Shown here in pieces: positions 1-11,850 of a stretch of 64,000 nt of DNA (positions are counted from its first letter, which is position 1; every line of letters begins with the position of its first letter). Below the pieces are notes generated by a model. The model saw nothing but the letters and a program-made list of their open reading frames with translations. It was not told where the DNA came from and searched no databases. The position numbers and the translations under genes were made by a program. The DNA comes from Adiantum capillus-veneris. Lineage: Eukaryota; Streptophyta; Polypodiopsida; Polypodiales; Pteridaceae. The stretch spans positions 50,891,253 through 50,955,252 of the forward strand of contig CM043959.1 of assembly GCA_014529385.2 (NCBI GenBank). The letters run 5' to 3'.

Positions 1-130
1 AACATTAAACTTAGATTCTCTTAGAGCACTCAAGTACACAATGCTTTTTTCAAAAAAATGAAAACCCACCTACAAGAAATTTTAGAGGCAAATTTATTGT
101 ATTTGATGTTTTTACACTAAATTTGTCTAA

Positions 131-1036
131 ACTTTGTAGGAGTTCTTACCTTCAAATATAGAATTTAGAGGTAAATCTCAAAATTTGTAGGTCAGATTGC
201 AGTAAACATAGGTTTTTTTTCAGCATTCAAATATGTGACATTCAAGTAAAAAGCCAACATCTGTTTAAGACTTGGTATGTGTGGTAGTTTGCCTACTAGA
301 ACACCTTTGGTTCTAACCACACTAGGGTCACAACTCTGTCATTGAAGAGGAAAGATAAACAAGAAGGCCCATCTGGCCCAACCACAAAGAAACAATGTAC
401 CGCAATTGACCAAAATGATGTCTAGAAAATGATTGAGGGCAAAGCAAAGAGCACATTTGCTAAACCTAAAGACAAAACACATAGGGGGAACAATAGAACT
501 GACAAGCAAATTCCCAAACACAATTGCCATGGTGCCACTGCTAGGTAACACTTTGGAAATAGCCATTGAGATATACTAGGACCCCGATAACCAAGATTAG
601 ACCCCGTGGAGGTCACCTAATAAAAATGTAACCTATCACATGAGTTCAACAGAAGGGTATTTAAAGTTCTTGAAACTTACAGAAATATATACACAGAAGG
701 GCATTATTTTTTCAAATTTGAAAAAAACTTATAGATTTTTAAATAAAATGATATATTATATTCCTTAAAAAATTCACAGATAAGGGGTTTTGCAAACATG
801 TCTTGAACACACGTGATATGGTAGTTTTACACGTAGTGAACCCCCCGAGAATGGCACTACACATTTTGCACGTCCATGGCCAATTGTATCTCTGAGGTGT
901 GGTACACATAGGCATGATCGTCTTCCATATTGGTCAAAGATGTGCAATAGCTCCTTGGAGAAGCTCTTTAAGGTTAAAATCTCCTTCATCATGGAGTTGA
1001 AAGGCCCTATGTAGCTCTCTCTTTTCTCAGACAATT

Positions 1037-1111
<75 letters not shown>

Positions 1112-1240
1112 AACAAACACCATAAACATTGGAGGCTTCGTGACTTCGGAGCAAAGATTGAAAAAAAAGTGGAATGTCATCTAGAAATTTTGAAACGTTA
1201 CCTCTAAATTATAAACTAGAAGGTAAGAAAACCTACAAAA
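131..1240. repeat. Imperfect inverted repeat with ~60-bp arms
   Basis: The left arm (131-192) and right arm (1181-1240) are about 80% reverse-complementary over 60 bases by eye. Both contain the blocks ACCTCTAAATT, GAAGGTAAGAA and CCTACAAA in matching order. The enclosed ~1.1 kb is non-coding. This could be an old non-autonomous inverted-repeat transposon, or a chance result of a locally duplicated AT-rich motif. No target duplication was identified. Confidence 0.4.
1040..1109. repeat. Compound microsatellite (CT)n(TG)n
   Basis: About 40 bases of CT are followed directly by about 30 bases of TG. It lies inside the inverted repeat described at 131-1240. Confidence 0.97.
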
Positions 1241-1375
1241 TATGAAAGTACTTACTATTTTAAGATTTTTTCTTGGGAGAGAGAGAGAGAATAGAGAAAA
1301 TTAAACAACTACAAGCAACCTAGAGAACTATCTAATTAAACAGAGAGAAGTAAAAGAAGGAGAATATAAATATTA

Positions 1376-1377
<2 letters not shown>

Positions 1378-1411
<34 letters not shown>
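1378..1411. repeat. Microsatellite (CT)n
   Basis: A pure CT run of about 34 bases. A shorter GA run lies about 100 bases upstream at 1277-1290. Confidence 0.95.
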
Positions 1412-1415
<4 letters not shown>

Positions 1416-1902
1416 TCTCTTCAATAGCTATAAAGCACTCCTAGATCCATTGAATAAGGGCTAGAAAATCCTTTTTTTTTCTCAACAAAACTCACAATTG
1501 TGAGTAATTGTATTATATAGTCACCAACAGATATGCAAATCAGTCTCAAGCTCAAGCAGAGCCTTGAGGGATAGAGGTTTACAACCAAACCTACGTAACA
1601 TATGAGAACTTGCCAAGCTTGATATTAAAGGAATATTTGATGCTTCTTGCATGTATATATATTTTTTAGAATCCATAGAGAGATGTTTGGAATCATTTTT
1701 TTGAAACGCAAAAGACTGTATACATGTAGAAAAAAAGAATCTATATAATTTTCCACCTTTGTAGTTGTAAGAATAGAAAACATGCATTTTCTAGCCGCAG
1801 TAAAGCGCGAGTCACATACTAGTTCCTTTAATGCTATGTGCTACTTAGTCATGAGGGTATGCTTGGAAATTGGAAAGACACTTTTTCGTTGCATAAGCAT
1901 AT

Positions 1903-2008
1903 GAGATCAACAACAATTTTCTAAATGGCTGGTCTATCATTTGCTTTTATGCAACGAGATCAACAATAAATTTCTAAATGGCTGGTCTATCATTTGTTTT
2001 TGAATTTA
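1903..2008. repeat. Two-copy tandem duplication, 53-bp unit
   Basis: The unit beginning GAGATCAACAA and containing CTAAATGGCTGGTCTATC occurs at 1903-1955 and again at 1956-2008 with few differences. A looser duplication of about 46 bp follows at roughly 2127-2215. Both are non-coding. Confidence 0.8.
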
Positions 2009-3043
2009 AGTTGTCATTCAAGGATTAACTATCAACATATGCAACCAAAATTCACTTTTTTCAGAGAGTATTGCTACAAAAAATTAAAATTAAAAAAGTT
2101 GTCGTTCAAGGAACATAGTTTATATTACATGTCGCATGGTTTCAAGTCTTAGCCACTAGTCACAATTACATCATATGTCCCATGCTTTCAAGCCTAGTCA
2201 CTGGTTACAATGGTTCAGGTTCAATGTGCTTCAACGACGTAATCTTGTTTGTATATCCACAGTGGCTCCACTCTTTGTCACCATAAGGAAAATTACTTGT
2301 TGAAATTTTGTGACCATTTGAAAAATTACTTGCGGAAAGACAAAGAATCTTTTTGTTTTGAAATGCTCATTTGATTTGATTTGAATAAACTCAAAATAAT
2401 AGTTGTAGACCTTGACATATCCTTTGCATAGGGACATCGAACATATACAAAATAGTCAGCTCAATGGGAGCAAAGGCCACTGAGAGATTAGGGGTACATG
2501 TAGGTTCAACGGTCGGAAAGACAAAGAATCTTGTGAAACCAGACCCTTTACCTAATAGACCATATTTTTTTGACATAAAGCTGAAGGAGTCTTGTTCTTC
2601 AGTCTCGCTTAAAACCTATCCCATATTTCTTTGCATTCCATCGACAGACGTTTAGCTTGCTAGAAAATTCTTTACATTATATTTCACTTCTAGATGATTG
2701 GGTTGAATAACCTTTTTGTAAACTTTTCATAAAATTAATGCATTCTTTTCAATTGAAATATACTAGTGCATGAAGCAACAAACTAAAGACTAAGGGAAAA
2801 ACCAGATGCAAGAAGACCTCAAAATCGTGAGACTCTAGACCTTTGTTTTGTTGAAGATGTACTTAATTAAATAAGCAAAGTGACCTTTTACTTTCCAAAT
2901 CCCGTGCACCTTTTTTTGTTTTGTTTTTGGGCATGCTAAAGCCTTAATATGTTGTCCTAATTTTAGAAAGCAGGTCAATTAAATGGAATCAGGAAAGATG
3001 CTTGCAAAAGGTTGAAAGTAAAAAAGAGAGCAATGGCCAAGTG

Positions 3044-3081
3044 GAGAGAGAGAGAGAGAGTTTGGGGGGGGGGGGGGGGGG
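3044..3081. repeat. (GA)n tract and 18-base poly-G
   Basis: A GA run is followed after TTT by about 18 consecutive G. It opens the GC-richer patch at about 3.0-3.7 kb. Confidence 0.9.
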
Positions 3082-3479
3082 ATTTGGATTTTTTGAACTG
3101 CTCAAGGCGAGAGAGAGAGAAAGAGAGAGCATGATGAGGACTGTGGGAGGGGAGTAGCAGGGGCGCAGGGGCTAGAGATGGAGGATGAAGATATCTGTGT
3201 TCAGGGAGGAGCGGCAACGATCGTATCTCCTGCAGCCTGCCGAATGGCGGAGGAGATTGTGCATGTACGTGCACACGTAGTTTGGGGAAGATGTAGACGC
3301 AGGCCAGGTGAAGCACATGCTAGACGAGTATGCAAGGTGGCTTTTGCGACGGGTGAGGGGGGTGGCATCTACAACCAAGAACGTGAAGAGAGAGGGAGAC
3401 ATTGCAGTCGGAGGAAAATATGCCAACGCAGCTAGGGCAGGTTCGTGGAGCTGGGGATCTGCGCAGAGGCGACAATGAG

Positions 3480-3481
<2 letters not shown>

Positions 3482-3525
<44 letters not shown>
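3482..3525. repeat. Microsatellite (CT)n
   Basis: About 44 bases of CT. The arginine/glutamate repeats in the overlapping minus-strand open frames are just this microsatellite translated. Confidence 0.95.
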
Positions 3526-3526
<1 letters not shown>

Positions 3527-4117
3527 GCAGTGCTGCTACGTGTGACATGGACGAGATCGTGTGCATAACGAGAGCCATCTCGTGTGCTCCAAGAGGCACA
3601 AGGCAAACATGAAGGGTGGCGTGCATCGTCATCTTCGTCGTGAGTGGTTTGGTGCCGAGCAGAAGCGATGGACGCAAAAACCAAACACAAGCGACATCCT
3701 TTACTTTTGCTAAAGTTAATGAGAGGGAATCTCCACTACGAATTAATGAATAAGTTCAAATTGACCCAGTATCCTCAAAAGTCTTGAACAGAAAGAACTC
3801 ATCTACTTTCAAATGATATTTCCCAAAGGTGTATTCATTAATTTAGCATGCTGAAAAAGGCCTTAGAGAACAGAGGAAATATTTTATTCATAGATGTTTG
3901 ATCCAAGATGTAAAGTATTGGTTCAATAATATTCTTTTATATTTTGATTTATATAGAGTACTTTTATTTAGGGATTTCATAAAAAATCATTTTATTAAAT
4001 TATTTTATTATTCTCTATGCTTATTACATCTATGTGTTTTTATGAAGGCATTAAAATACTCTTTTGGTTCAGTCTTTCAAAGCATCTTTTTATTTTATTT
4101 TATTTTCAAATAATAAC

Positions 4118-4331
4118 GTGTAATGCGCACCATTCATCATATTATTTAAGTAAAGCCTTTTTTAATATATAAATACTTCTTGTTTAATGGATATATAATG
4201 AATAATATAATGTAATTTTTTTTCACACGATCATGTGCAATGCACACTTTTCACCTTATTATTTAAGTGGAGCCTTTTCTAATATATAAACCATTTGTGA
4301 TTATGTATGTATAATGAATAATATAATATAA
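4118..4331. repeat. Two-copy direct repeat, 117-bp period
   Basis: The segments starting at 4118 and 4235 align over about 97-100 bases. They share GTG.AATGC.CAC, TTATTATTTAAGT, AGCCTTTT, AATATATAAA and TATAATGAATAATATAAT in the same order. The sequence is AT-rich and non-coding, with the look of a duplicated promoter or intergenic spacer. Confidence 0.8.
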
Positions 4332-4379
4332 AATTAAGCACTTACTCTCTATAGGTCTCATCCCCCTTAACATAGCAGG

Positions 4380-5345
4380 CCTTCGTGCCTCCTCACCTTG
4401 TTTTTTTACACGATATCTTCACAACTAGGGCTTGTGAATTTTGTTGTCGTTAAGGATGGGAGTGAGGCGAGGAGAGGCCTTCAAAGATGCCCGCGAGGGA
4501 GGGGGACCTAATCGGGCAGCTTCTTCTCCTCGTGATGGGCTTCAGCTTCCCTACTCTTTTTCGATCCATGGCGTCTCAAGGAGGCCTCCTACGAAAATAC
4601 AATAAACATCACTGCTTCTCTAGCAAGGTGCCAGTCTTGGGTCTTTGAAGAAAACATTTGCAGGGGTTGCTCGTGGTTTGTGGGGAGCAAGCATGGATGT
4701 AATGTCTGGGTGCTACTGCAAATCCTCCTCGTCCTCTTTCCTGGCAGGTCGAGTTTCTGCAGATGACAGGGTATGCAAGAGCTTTCAGAAGGGGTCATTG
4801 GATAGTGCCGACAACAATCTCTTTTGATTCAGTGGTGGATTTGGGTGATGGGTTTGGTCTTCAGGATAGGTTCGGTCTTCGTGGACCATTGTTCCTTAAA
4901 TGATGGTCCTCGGGCTTGGGCTAGTTTGGAACTCGTGGTTCTTGTGGTGATTGTTCTATTGGATCTTGTGCTTTGACGCTTTGGGTACTTCTTTGACAAT
5001 TGTGGTGGACATTCGGAGTGGTGATGGCAGTTCCCTTTGAATGGTGGCATCCTTGATCCAATTTCTTGTCTTGGCATTGATGGCTTGTGTCTCAGGTGAT
5101 GGATCTTGTCCACCCACCTTCTGCGAGTCTATAGCTATGTTGTCGCTCCTATTCTAGCCGCTCATAGTCATTTCTGAGTGGCTCTTGTCCTAGACAGTGT
5201 ATGGTCTCACGATATTGTTTATGGTGATGTTATCCTTGGATGCCCTGACATTGTCTGTGTAGGGTTGTTATTGGCTATCTCTGTAATTTAGTACAATACT
5301 ACACTCACAATTGTGAGCATTGCTAGAAATAATAATAATAAATTA
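4380..5345 (+). mobile_element. Possible retroposed fragment with AAT-repeat tail
   Basis: This ~1-kb island is GC-richer than its surroundings, has no intact reading frame on either strand, and ends at about 5330-5345 in an AATAATAATAATAAATT run, which resembles the simple-repeat tail of plant LINEs and SINEs. I see no reverse transcriptase motif and could not define a target duplication, so the assignment rests only on base composition and the tail. Confidence 0.25.
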
Positions 5346-7500
5346 ATCAAATAATTGATTTTTTCCATAATCGCAATTGCGAGCGGAGATGTTATATCGA
5401 TAGAAAAAGAATATAGAATTAACCTCAAGCACTACATGTTCCTTGAGGGGGCATCGTTTTCAAACAAGGGATTGTACAAATATGCAAATATCTGCTAAGT
5501 ATTACCACTCAAGTAGCTGATGTAGCTAGGTGCATGTTTCCATTCTTTGACATTGTAGTAGATAGTGGGAGCAATTGCTAACTTAGCGTGCTTCTAGACT
5601 GGTAACTCCCAAGAACAATTATTGTGGTAGCTACTACAATACAATCTGGCAGAAGCCCAGTTGGAAGGCTATCAATAGGGATCACTACTTCATTTTTGGG
5701 ATCCCTAATATCCCTAAGCGATTGAATCTTTGGTTAGAGCTTTGTGTCTTGTTCCTTGGAGCTCTTTACACTCTTGTAATCCTTATTAAGCTTAGAGCAT
5801 ACTTGACTCATTGTTGTACTTGTATCTAATAGTTTGAATATACATCTGTTAGCGGGTCGCCCCGCGGGCCATCTATAGCATAGCTATCTGGCACTAACAT
5901 AATGTCAATCCTCGGGGAAGTGACTCGAATGGGACATGAGACTCTTTGAGGTTGTTAGTCCTCAAGAAGTGAACCTATCAAGCAAACACACAAACTCAAC
6001 AAGCAAACCACCACTCAATGATTAGGAAATTTGTTTATGTACTTTCACCACTCTAGGTCATCATGCCATTTCAGCACTCTAATGGAATTGAAATGCAATG
6101 AAACTCTAGAAGGAGGTCTAAGACACCTAGGGACACTATCCTACCAAGTCTAGTCACAATCCGTACAGCAGAGCTCTTTCTCCTCAAGATAAGCCTCCCT
6201 TTCATATTTGATTTTTAAATGAACGGTGGTCGGCTCACATGGACAAATGTCATGATAGAATTAAAACTCAAGGAATCAACTTGCTACTTTGAATCAAGAT
6301 TTGGTCAATCCTCTAGCATTTGCCCTTGTGTCATCCCTTGACATGACCATGTGCAGCCTTGTTGTTAGGTTTCTCTATAGCTTTGTCTTGAAGCTTGGTC
6401 TTTAGCTTCGAAACAACTTTGTCATTGATGGTGCTCCCCCCTTCCTTGAGTAATTCATATCTGTTGTGTTCTTGTTGATGCGTCAATTATCGAGGTAGTT
6501 TTACATCTTTTTTCTCGCTCTTCTCTTTGTTGCCACTTTGGTCCATGAAGATAGTGTTTGATGTGCCTTCCTTTGTTGTCTTGCAATACTTCACTAGCTT
6601 CAACACTATTGAGCTCCTTATGTTTGTTGTTGAGAGCTCTCTAGCTCAACTTGGTATTGTTTGTTTGTTGTCTTTGTATGTCATTCTTCATTTTGCCCTT
6701 GTTTATTGAAGCTTCATTATTTTCCTAAATGTAAGATTCGCTCTTGATAAGTATGTTAGAATCTGCAGCTATAGCTCCAAGTCGTTGTCGATTGATTTGG
6801 GTAGCCATTTCCTTATTGCTTGTATAGAAGAAAATTTACAAGAAAATGATGATGAGGGTTTCTAGATCAGGGTTTAAAACCTGGATGACCAAATGAAAAA
6901 ACCCGGTGGGAAAAAATTTCCTTTCGTATACATTCTTATGAGAGTTGATCAATTGGACTTTAAGTACCTATCATGCAGGGTGAGTGCTTGGGAGAAACAA
7001 AGGAAGAGTGTCTAATGCAAGTGCCAATTATGGGACACTCTATATGCATAGGAGAAATTTGTCAAACAAAAGCATGCAAAGTGAAAGATGGAGTTGATGG
7101 GTGCTTCAAGGAAAAAATGTAGCATATGTGACATCAAGGGACATCACAATAGGTTCCATGTTTCCAAGAAGGGTTTTTGATGTAGACTCTTCTCCACTCA
7201 TACCTCACTGTGTTTAGTGCATGAGTGTCTTTTGGACATCCTCCTTTACTTCACCAAACATAACTTATATAGACTTTGACTCTTATGGTCACCTATACCA
7301 GCATGAGTGACACAATGTAAATATGCTCAACTCTTCCAGCTTGAGCAGTACCCAAAATAGCTAAGACGCTTAGACCATAGAGAATATTACTTGAAGCTTT
7401 GGGACTAATGCCTCGCTCATTTAGTGGCTTAGATGCCCGACTCTAACTTTTCTCCCATGTATTTTTAATGGCCAGTTGGACGTACCTGCTCAAGGCCAAA
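5346..7500. other. Unassigned DNA, no gene recognised
   Basis: No domain was recognised on either strand. Around 6880-6930 there is an AAACCTGGATGACC...ACCCGGTGGGAAAA stretch that resembles sequences I associate with plant LTR retroelements, but no LTR pair or reading frame supports it. The part from about 7.2 kb may be the 3' non-coding end of the minus-strand retroelement remnant that follows. Confidence 0.4.
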
Positions 7501-7519
7501 AACCCAATTCCATAAGTTC

Positions 7520-9074
7520 TTAGAGATGTAGGCCTCTTCCATTGTGTTGGTCTATGGATGCCACCATTTTGTCTAGTAGGCTAGCATATTTTGGTGCTTC
7601 CTGACTTGCCAATTGTATGTTGACACTTATTTGTGAAACATGTTCCACGGTAATAGCAGGAGCTGATGGATCATTTGCTTTATCTCCCATGAGAAGCGGT
7701 TGGATCTGTGTGTGGGTTTCCAATAGCGATTTTTGAACGCACCTTGTCTTTGGTTCTTGTTTGACCGCCCTTTGTATTTGCTATGTTTTCTTTGTAACTT
7801 AATGGACACTAGGATTCGATAGCCAGACCTGATGATTTTCATTGTAGAAGCCTTTTGGAGTAGATGACAAGGTATCCATTTGGAGATTATAGCACCCTCG
7901 ATTGTGACTGGATTTTGTTGTCTTTTGGTTGTCATTGCTTGCCTTTGGTTAGAGGGTGAAAGCATGTTAACCTGTCGAGCTTTTTGTGCTAGTTAACAGT
8001 TTCAAGTTAGCACATCTTCGAAAAGTTGGACGTCCGGTAAATTTTTACAAATAATATCAAAATTTGTCGGAGGTTGTACATTTGGATTCCTTGTTTCAAG
8101 TGCTTTCTATTGATATATCATATGTCATAGATCTTGGAGATGTAGCTAAAGTTATTGTACTAGTTAGCATATGTCAAAATTGTGCTAGTTAGCATTGTCC
8201 GGGACATGAAAAATCATGAGAGGTTAACATGCTTTCACCTTAGAAGGTTGTGCTGCATGATTTCTCTTAGTTGTTCCAAATTGAGCTACAACTTTTGGTA
8301 ACCAAATTTGTGTGTTGCCTTTATCAAAATCCTTGTGCTTCGAGTAGCTTGACTAAAATCATCTGCTTCTACTGTACATGTCTTTGATGGGTAGCTTTGT
8401 TGAAGTCTGACTTCGGTACCCATACGATCCACATTGCTTGTTGCTTTGAAGGTCTTTTCTTCTACCCTTTTTTGTTGTTCTCTCGTCATTTAAGTGCTTG
8501 ATTTTTGTTCATAGTTTGATGTTCGCTTTGTAGTACTTCTTTCTTGAGGTGAGTAGATCTCGGTTGTTACTCTACGCTTTTTGGCCCAAACATTAATGTT
8601 TCCTTGGAAGTAGCCTTGAGCAGTGATTGACTCATTTGATGCTACCCACCATGTCACCTTTTGTTGCTGAGGTTCAACTTGTGCCTCATGTATCCAAATA
8701 GGGTATTTGACTTGGATGTGCCCGTTGGATACCAACACTTGGTTGACTCTCTTCGACTTATTTTGGAGGCTTTTTTGTGATGGAAACTTTGGTTGTTGAT
8801 AAAAGTTTTTGCTTCAGTTTCCATTACATTGTCAATGGTGTGGATCTTGATGTAGAGGCTATGCGAGATGTTTGATGGAGGCTCGTTGTTCAAAGGTAAA
8901 GTTGTCTTGCGAGGTTGATCTACTTGAGTGTTTACATTAGCTTTACCTTTTTTTGCAATGATTAGTTGCTCCTTTTTTGCATTGACTTGAGGTTATTTTG
9001 GGGATTTTGAGGGTGTTCTTGTTGATGTTTCTCCTTGTGGTTGAAAGAAGATGTTCCTCCAACTTTCTGTCAGG
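7520..9074 (-). pseudogene. Unrecognised 3' coding remnant of gag-protease element
   Basis: Three successive minus-strand frames (8893-8654, 8738-8286 and 7965-7520) carry hydrophilic, lysine/threonine/glutamine-rich sequence with scattered stops. The sequence just 5' of the solo LTR (about 10700-10790) reads into this region once the solo LTR and one target duplication are removed, which shows it belongs to the same element. I recognise no domain. Position suggests the part of the polyprotein downstream of the protease, but no polymerase motif is present. Confidence 0.35.
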
Positions 9075-9079
9075 ACCAG
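9075..9079. repeat. Target-site duplication ACCAG (left copy)
   Basis: Matches 10694-10698 exactly and borders the solo LTR; 5 bp is the usual length for Ty3/gypsy integration. Confidence 0.93.
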
Positions 9080-10693
9080 TGTAATGGAATTGGCCTATTT
9101 AACTTGAGAGTAGTGGAAATTAATGAGAGTACTTTTGAAAAATGACTTTGTGAGCATAGCGGGTGAACATAGTTGAAGATAGCAACATAATCATAGCACT
9201 TAGTTAACTTGGCATGAACAATACTTTTGCAAGAGAGAGAATTTAGAGAACATGACAACAATTGAGGATCGGATTATGTGGAGCCGGTCCCCCATCCAAT
9301 ATGCATTTGTAATATGATTTCTCCCATTAAGAGAGACTTGTTACAATACAATCTTTGTGTTCCTTGTGACCTAAGTGATGCAATGAAGATGGAAAGCTTC
9401 ATGCATCACAATCATAACATAAAATTGAAGAAAGCTTTAACTATCCCAAGCCTCAGTCCCAAGACCTCAAACACCTTCGAAGGTGGAGAGAGCTAGCGGG
9501 GAATGAGGGTAGGGAAGAGGAAGAAGAAACATTTCATAGGAGAAAGAATTAGTTCCTCACTTATCATAACTCTTGTTGCTAGCATACATAATAGCATAGT
9601 AATGAAGAAGAAGGAGATGGAAAGCTTAAGCATTGAAGCATGGATCTTGGTTGGATTTGCACTCCATAGCCAAGAGTGTTGGTGTAGGCTCTTAACCTCT
9701 ACTTGGTTGGAGAAGGAGAGGGAGCTCTTGCACTTTTCATAGCACACAATGAGAGTGTTTGTGAGTGTGTGTGGGTGATTATACCCCCTAAGCAACCCCC
9801 TAGCTTGCTTGGGTCGACCCCCCCTTGTAGCTCATGCTGGAAGCTCATTGGACCCCTCCAGGCCTAGCCAATCATAAGCAGGAGGCATTACAAGCAGCAA
9901 GGGTAGCCTTGAGACAAGTGTCGCCCTTTCCCCTTTGAGAGAGAGGCTAGATAAATGATAAATCAATTAATTAAATATCCTAATTTATTATTGGACCCCT
10001 TGGGTGGCCAACCAATAGGCTTCAGGTACACCATGAGGGCAACATGAGGAGGAACTTGACAAGTGTCCCTTTTGCTTTCTTTGTACCATGCATGCCTTGT
10101 GTGAGTGTGTGGGTGTTCTCTCTCATCCCCCCTCATGTAGGGCTTGCCCCCTCCTTGTAGGGATTGAATCTTTTACTTTTTGACACCTCAAGCCCCTCAT
10201 GCATAGGCCCAGTTCCCACCACAAGCTTGGCTCTTAAGCACTTTAAGCTTGGGCTGGGCTCTCACCTCAAGTGCAACCCTATCATCTCAAGCATGTGAAG
10301 CACCTCAAGCATCTCAATCATTAAGCACCTCAAGCATCTCAAGCACCTCAATCATCAAGCATGACAAGGAGGACAAGCATCTCAAGCTGGGTCGGGTTCC
10401 CGCGCCTCAAGCTCAGCCCTAGCTTACATAAGATCAAAGGACTTTTACACACATTATTGGAGGTCTTCAATGAAGATAACCCTACGGTCTTATGATCCAT
10501 GGATTATACTTTCTCTGTGATAGACCATCTCTCATTTGGGCCCCTTTACCATTGGCCCCGTGTTGAGATAGATCTATAAGCACATGTCTATATCTTAACA
10601 CTTGTTCCCGTTTATTCTCCCACATTAAGTGATCAATTTAATATGAGAAACTCATTTGGGTTTGTTAAATATTAGATATTAGATTTTATGACA
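9080..10693 (-). mobile_element. Solo LTR of the chromovirus family
   Basis: This 1614-bp block matches, end to end and in the same orientation, the two LTRs of the chromovirus at 18370-19972 and 25538-27174. It begins TGTAATGG and ends TTTTATGACA on the plus strand, so it has the TG...CA termini of an LTR. It is flanked by a perfect 5-bp target duplication ACCAG (9075-9079 and 10694-10698). No internal element sequence is attached, so it is a solo LTR left by recombination between the two LTRs of an inserted copy. It carries about 30 extra bases near 9091-9120 that the other copies lack. Confidence 0.95.
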
Positions 10694-10698
10694 ACCAG
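10694..10698. repeat. Target-site duplication ACCAG (right copy)
   Basis: Right partner of 9075-9079. Confidence 0.93.
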
Positions 10699-10832
10699 AA
10701 TCTCTTTGATGTGCTGAGAGTCGATTATGTAGAATATATCCTTAAACTCCCCAATACTCAACTTGAGTACGGCTTGTGCCATGCCGAAGCTAGGAATCGG
10801 AATTTTTGAACCTGTGTACACTATCTTCTCTA

Positions 10833-10863
10833 GCCACCAATCACTCGCTCAGTGATTGGTGGC
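10833..10863. repeat. Perfect hairpin, 13-bp stem, 5-base loop
   Basis: GCCACCAATCACT and its exact reverse complement flank the loop CGCTC. It lies in the post-protease part of the gag-protease remnant, where the minus-strand frame is already broken by stops. No T-run follows, so it is not a terminator. Confidence 0.9.
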
Positions 10864-10869
10864 TTTCCC

Positions 10870-11737
10870 ATCATTATTCATGTGCCATAAGACATTAGAT
10901 TCTTTATCGCTTCTAGATTTATCACAGCTGAACATGTGATTTTAAGTCTTGTTTCTACGCATATGCTAAATTTGATCTTCGTAGGAGACAATCGATCTTT
11001 TTCCTTATCCTTATTCTTCTCTTGATCTTGCGCTTGTTGGACATTTGATGTTGAACATGGAATTTTTTTTTCTTCATCTGTTTCTATTTGTGCTTTTTCT
11101 AGAGTCGAATTCTTTGAAACAATTTTTGTTGATTCTTCATGTATGTCAATGATGACATATTCTCATGGTAGCTCTGCTTCCTTTGTTTGCACTTTGGCAT
11201 CATGATCCATGACGTAGCTATCTATCTCACCTTTTTGCCTTTCACACTTACAAAAATCATTAGGTTCCTTCAACACCTTTATTGTAAATAAGGGAGCTGT
11301 ATGGCATAGCCACTTGAAACTTCGTCTTCAGCATAGTTCCCTAAATGGTCGCTCCTTGAATCATGGTATTTGTCCTCATCATTGTGCAAAAGGTCCCGTA
11401 CAAAGACTTCATCCCCTAGTCTTTTACAATCGCTTGTTTGTCCTGTCTCAATCATTTCAGAAAGATTTTTGGTTTCATGGACTGTAGATATCATTAGAAA
11501 GGGCCTTATATCATAACCATCTTTGTTGCAAAATGTAGTATTGGTCACCTCATTTACGCAAACGTCAAGAGTCGCCAGTATTTTCTCCCATCTAAAAGGT
11601 TCAAACAACTCCATTGTAAATGGCTCCTTGATGTAAGCTTCATCTTCTACTGGACGCTCTAGGATGCAATCTTCCTTTCTAAGACTCCCGTATTTTGATA
11701 ACCGCATATCCAAATGTGAGCATCCTTCACTAGCCAA
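10870..11737 (-). pseudogene. Post-protease coding remnant, unrecognised
   Basis: The frame at 11737-11279 (152 residues) starts about 114 bases after the protease frame ends and is acidic. After a frame change a lysine/glutamate-rich stretch continues to about 10870, interrupted by an in-frame TGA and ending at stops near the hairpin at 10833. In Ty3/gypsy elements the linker between protease and reverse transcriptase lies here, but no polymerase motif follows. I do not recognise the sequence. Confidence 0.4.
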
Positions 11738-11850
11738 TCAGGTAACTGTGTTCCATCGTCCGTAATGACAACAAATTCTTCTATTGGTGTTCTATTTATG
11801 TCTCTATAACTATGGTCTTTTGTGTTAACCTTGGTTGTGACATCCTTATG

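Larger units (their letters stand above)
1..4110. other. AT-rich intergenic DNA, no gene seen
   Basis: I read both strands and found no domain, no plausible multi-exon gene and no RNA gene. Short open frames here are of chance length and several consist of translated microsatellite. The stretch holds CT/TG, GA and poly-G simple repeats, an imperfect inverted repeat, small tandem duplications and a GC-richer patch at about 3.0-3.7 kb, listed separately. The GC-richer patch with flanking GA/CT tracts could be a plant 5' gene region, but nothing coding follows it. Confidence 0.6.

Noticed and set aside
3172-3690. 172-codon minus-strand open frame in a GC-richer patch
   Set aside because: The centre is a translated CT microsatellite and no domain, homologue or splice context is visible.
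5846-5875. GC-rich GCGGGTCGCCCCGCGGGCC suspected as a tRNA or terminator stem
   Set aside because: No cloverleaf, T-loop motif or U-run; isolated GC-rich patch only.
6527-6709. 60-codon plus-strand hydrophobic frame
   Set aside because: Chance length, no partner exons and low-complexity Leu/Val/Phe content typical of T-rich DNA.
10180-10410. Spaced CACCTCAAGC repeats resembling a CRISPR-like array
   Set aside because: Units and spacers are short and irregular, the spacers are themselves repeats, and the block belongs to an LTR family in a plant genome.
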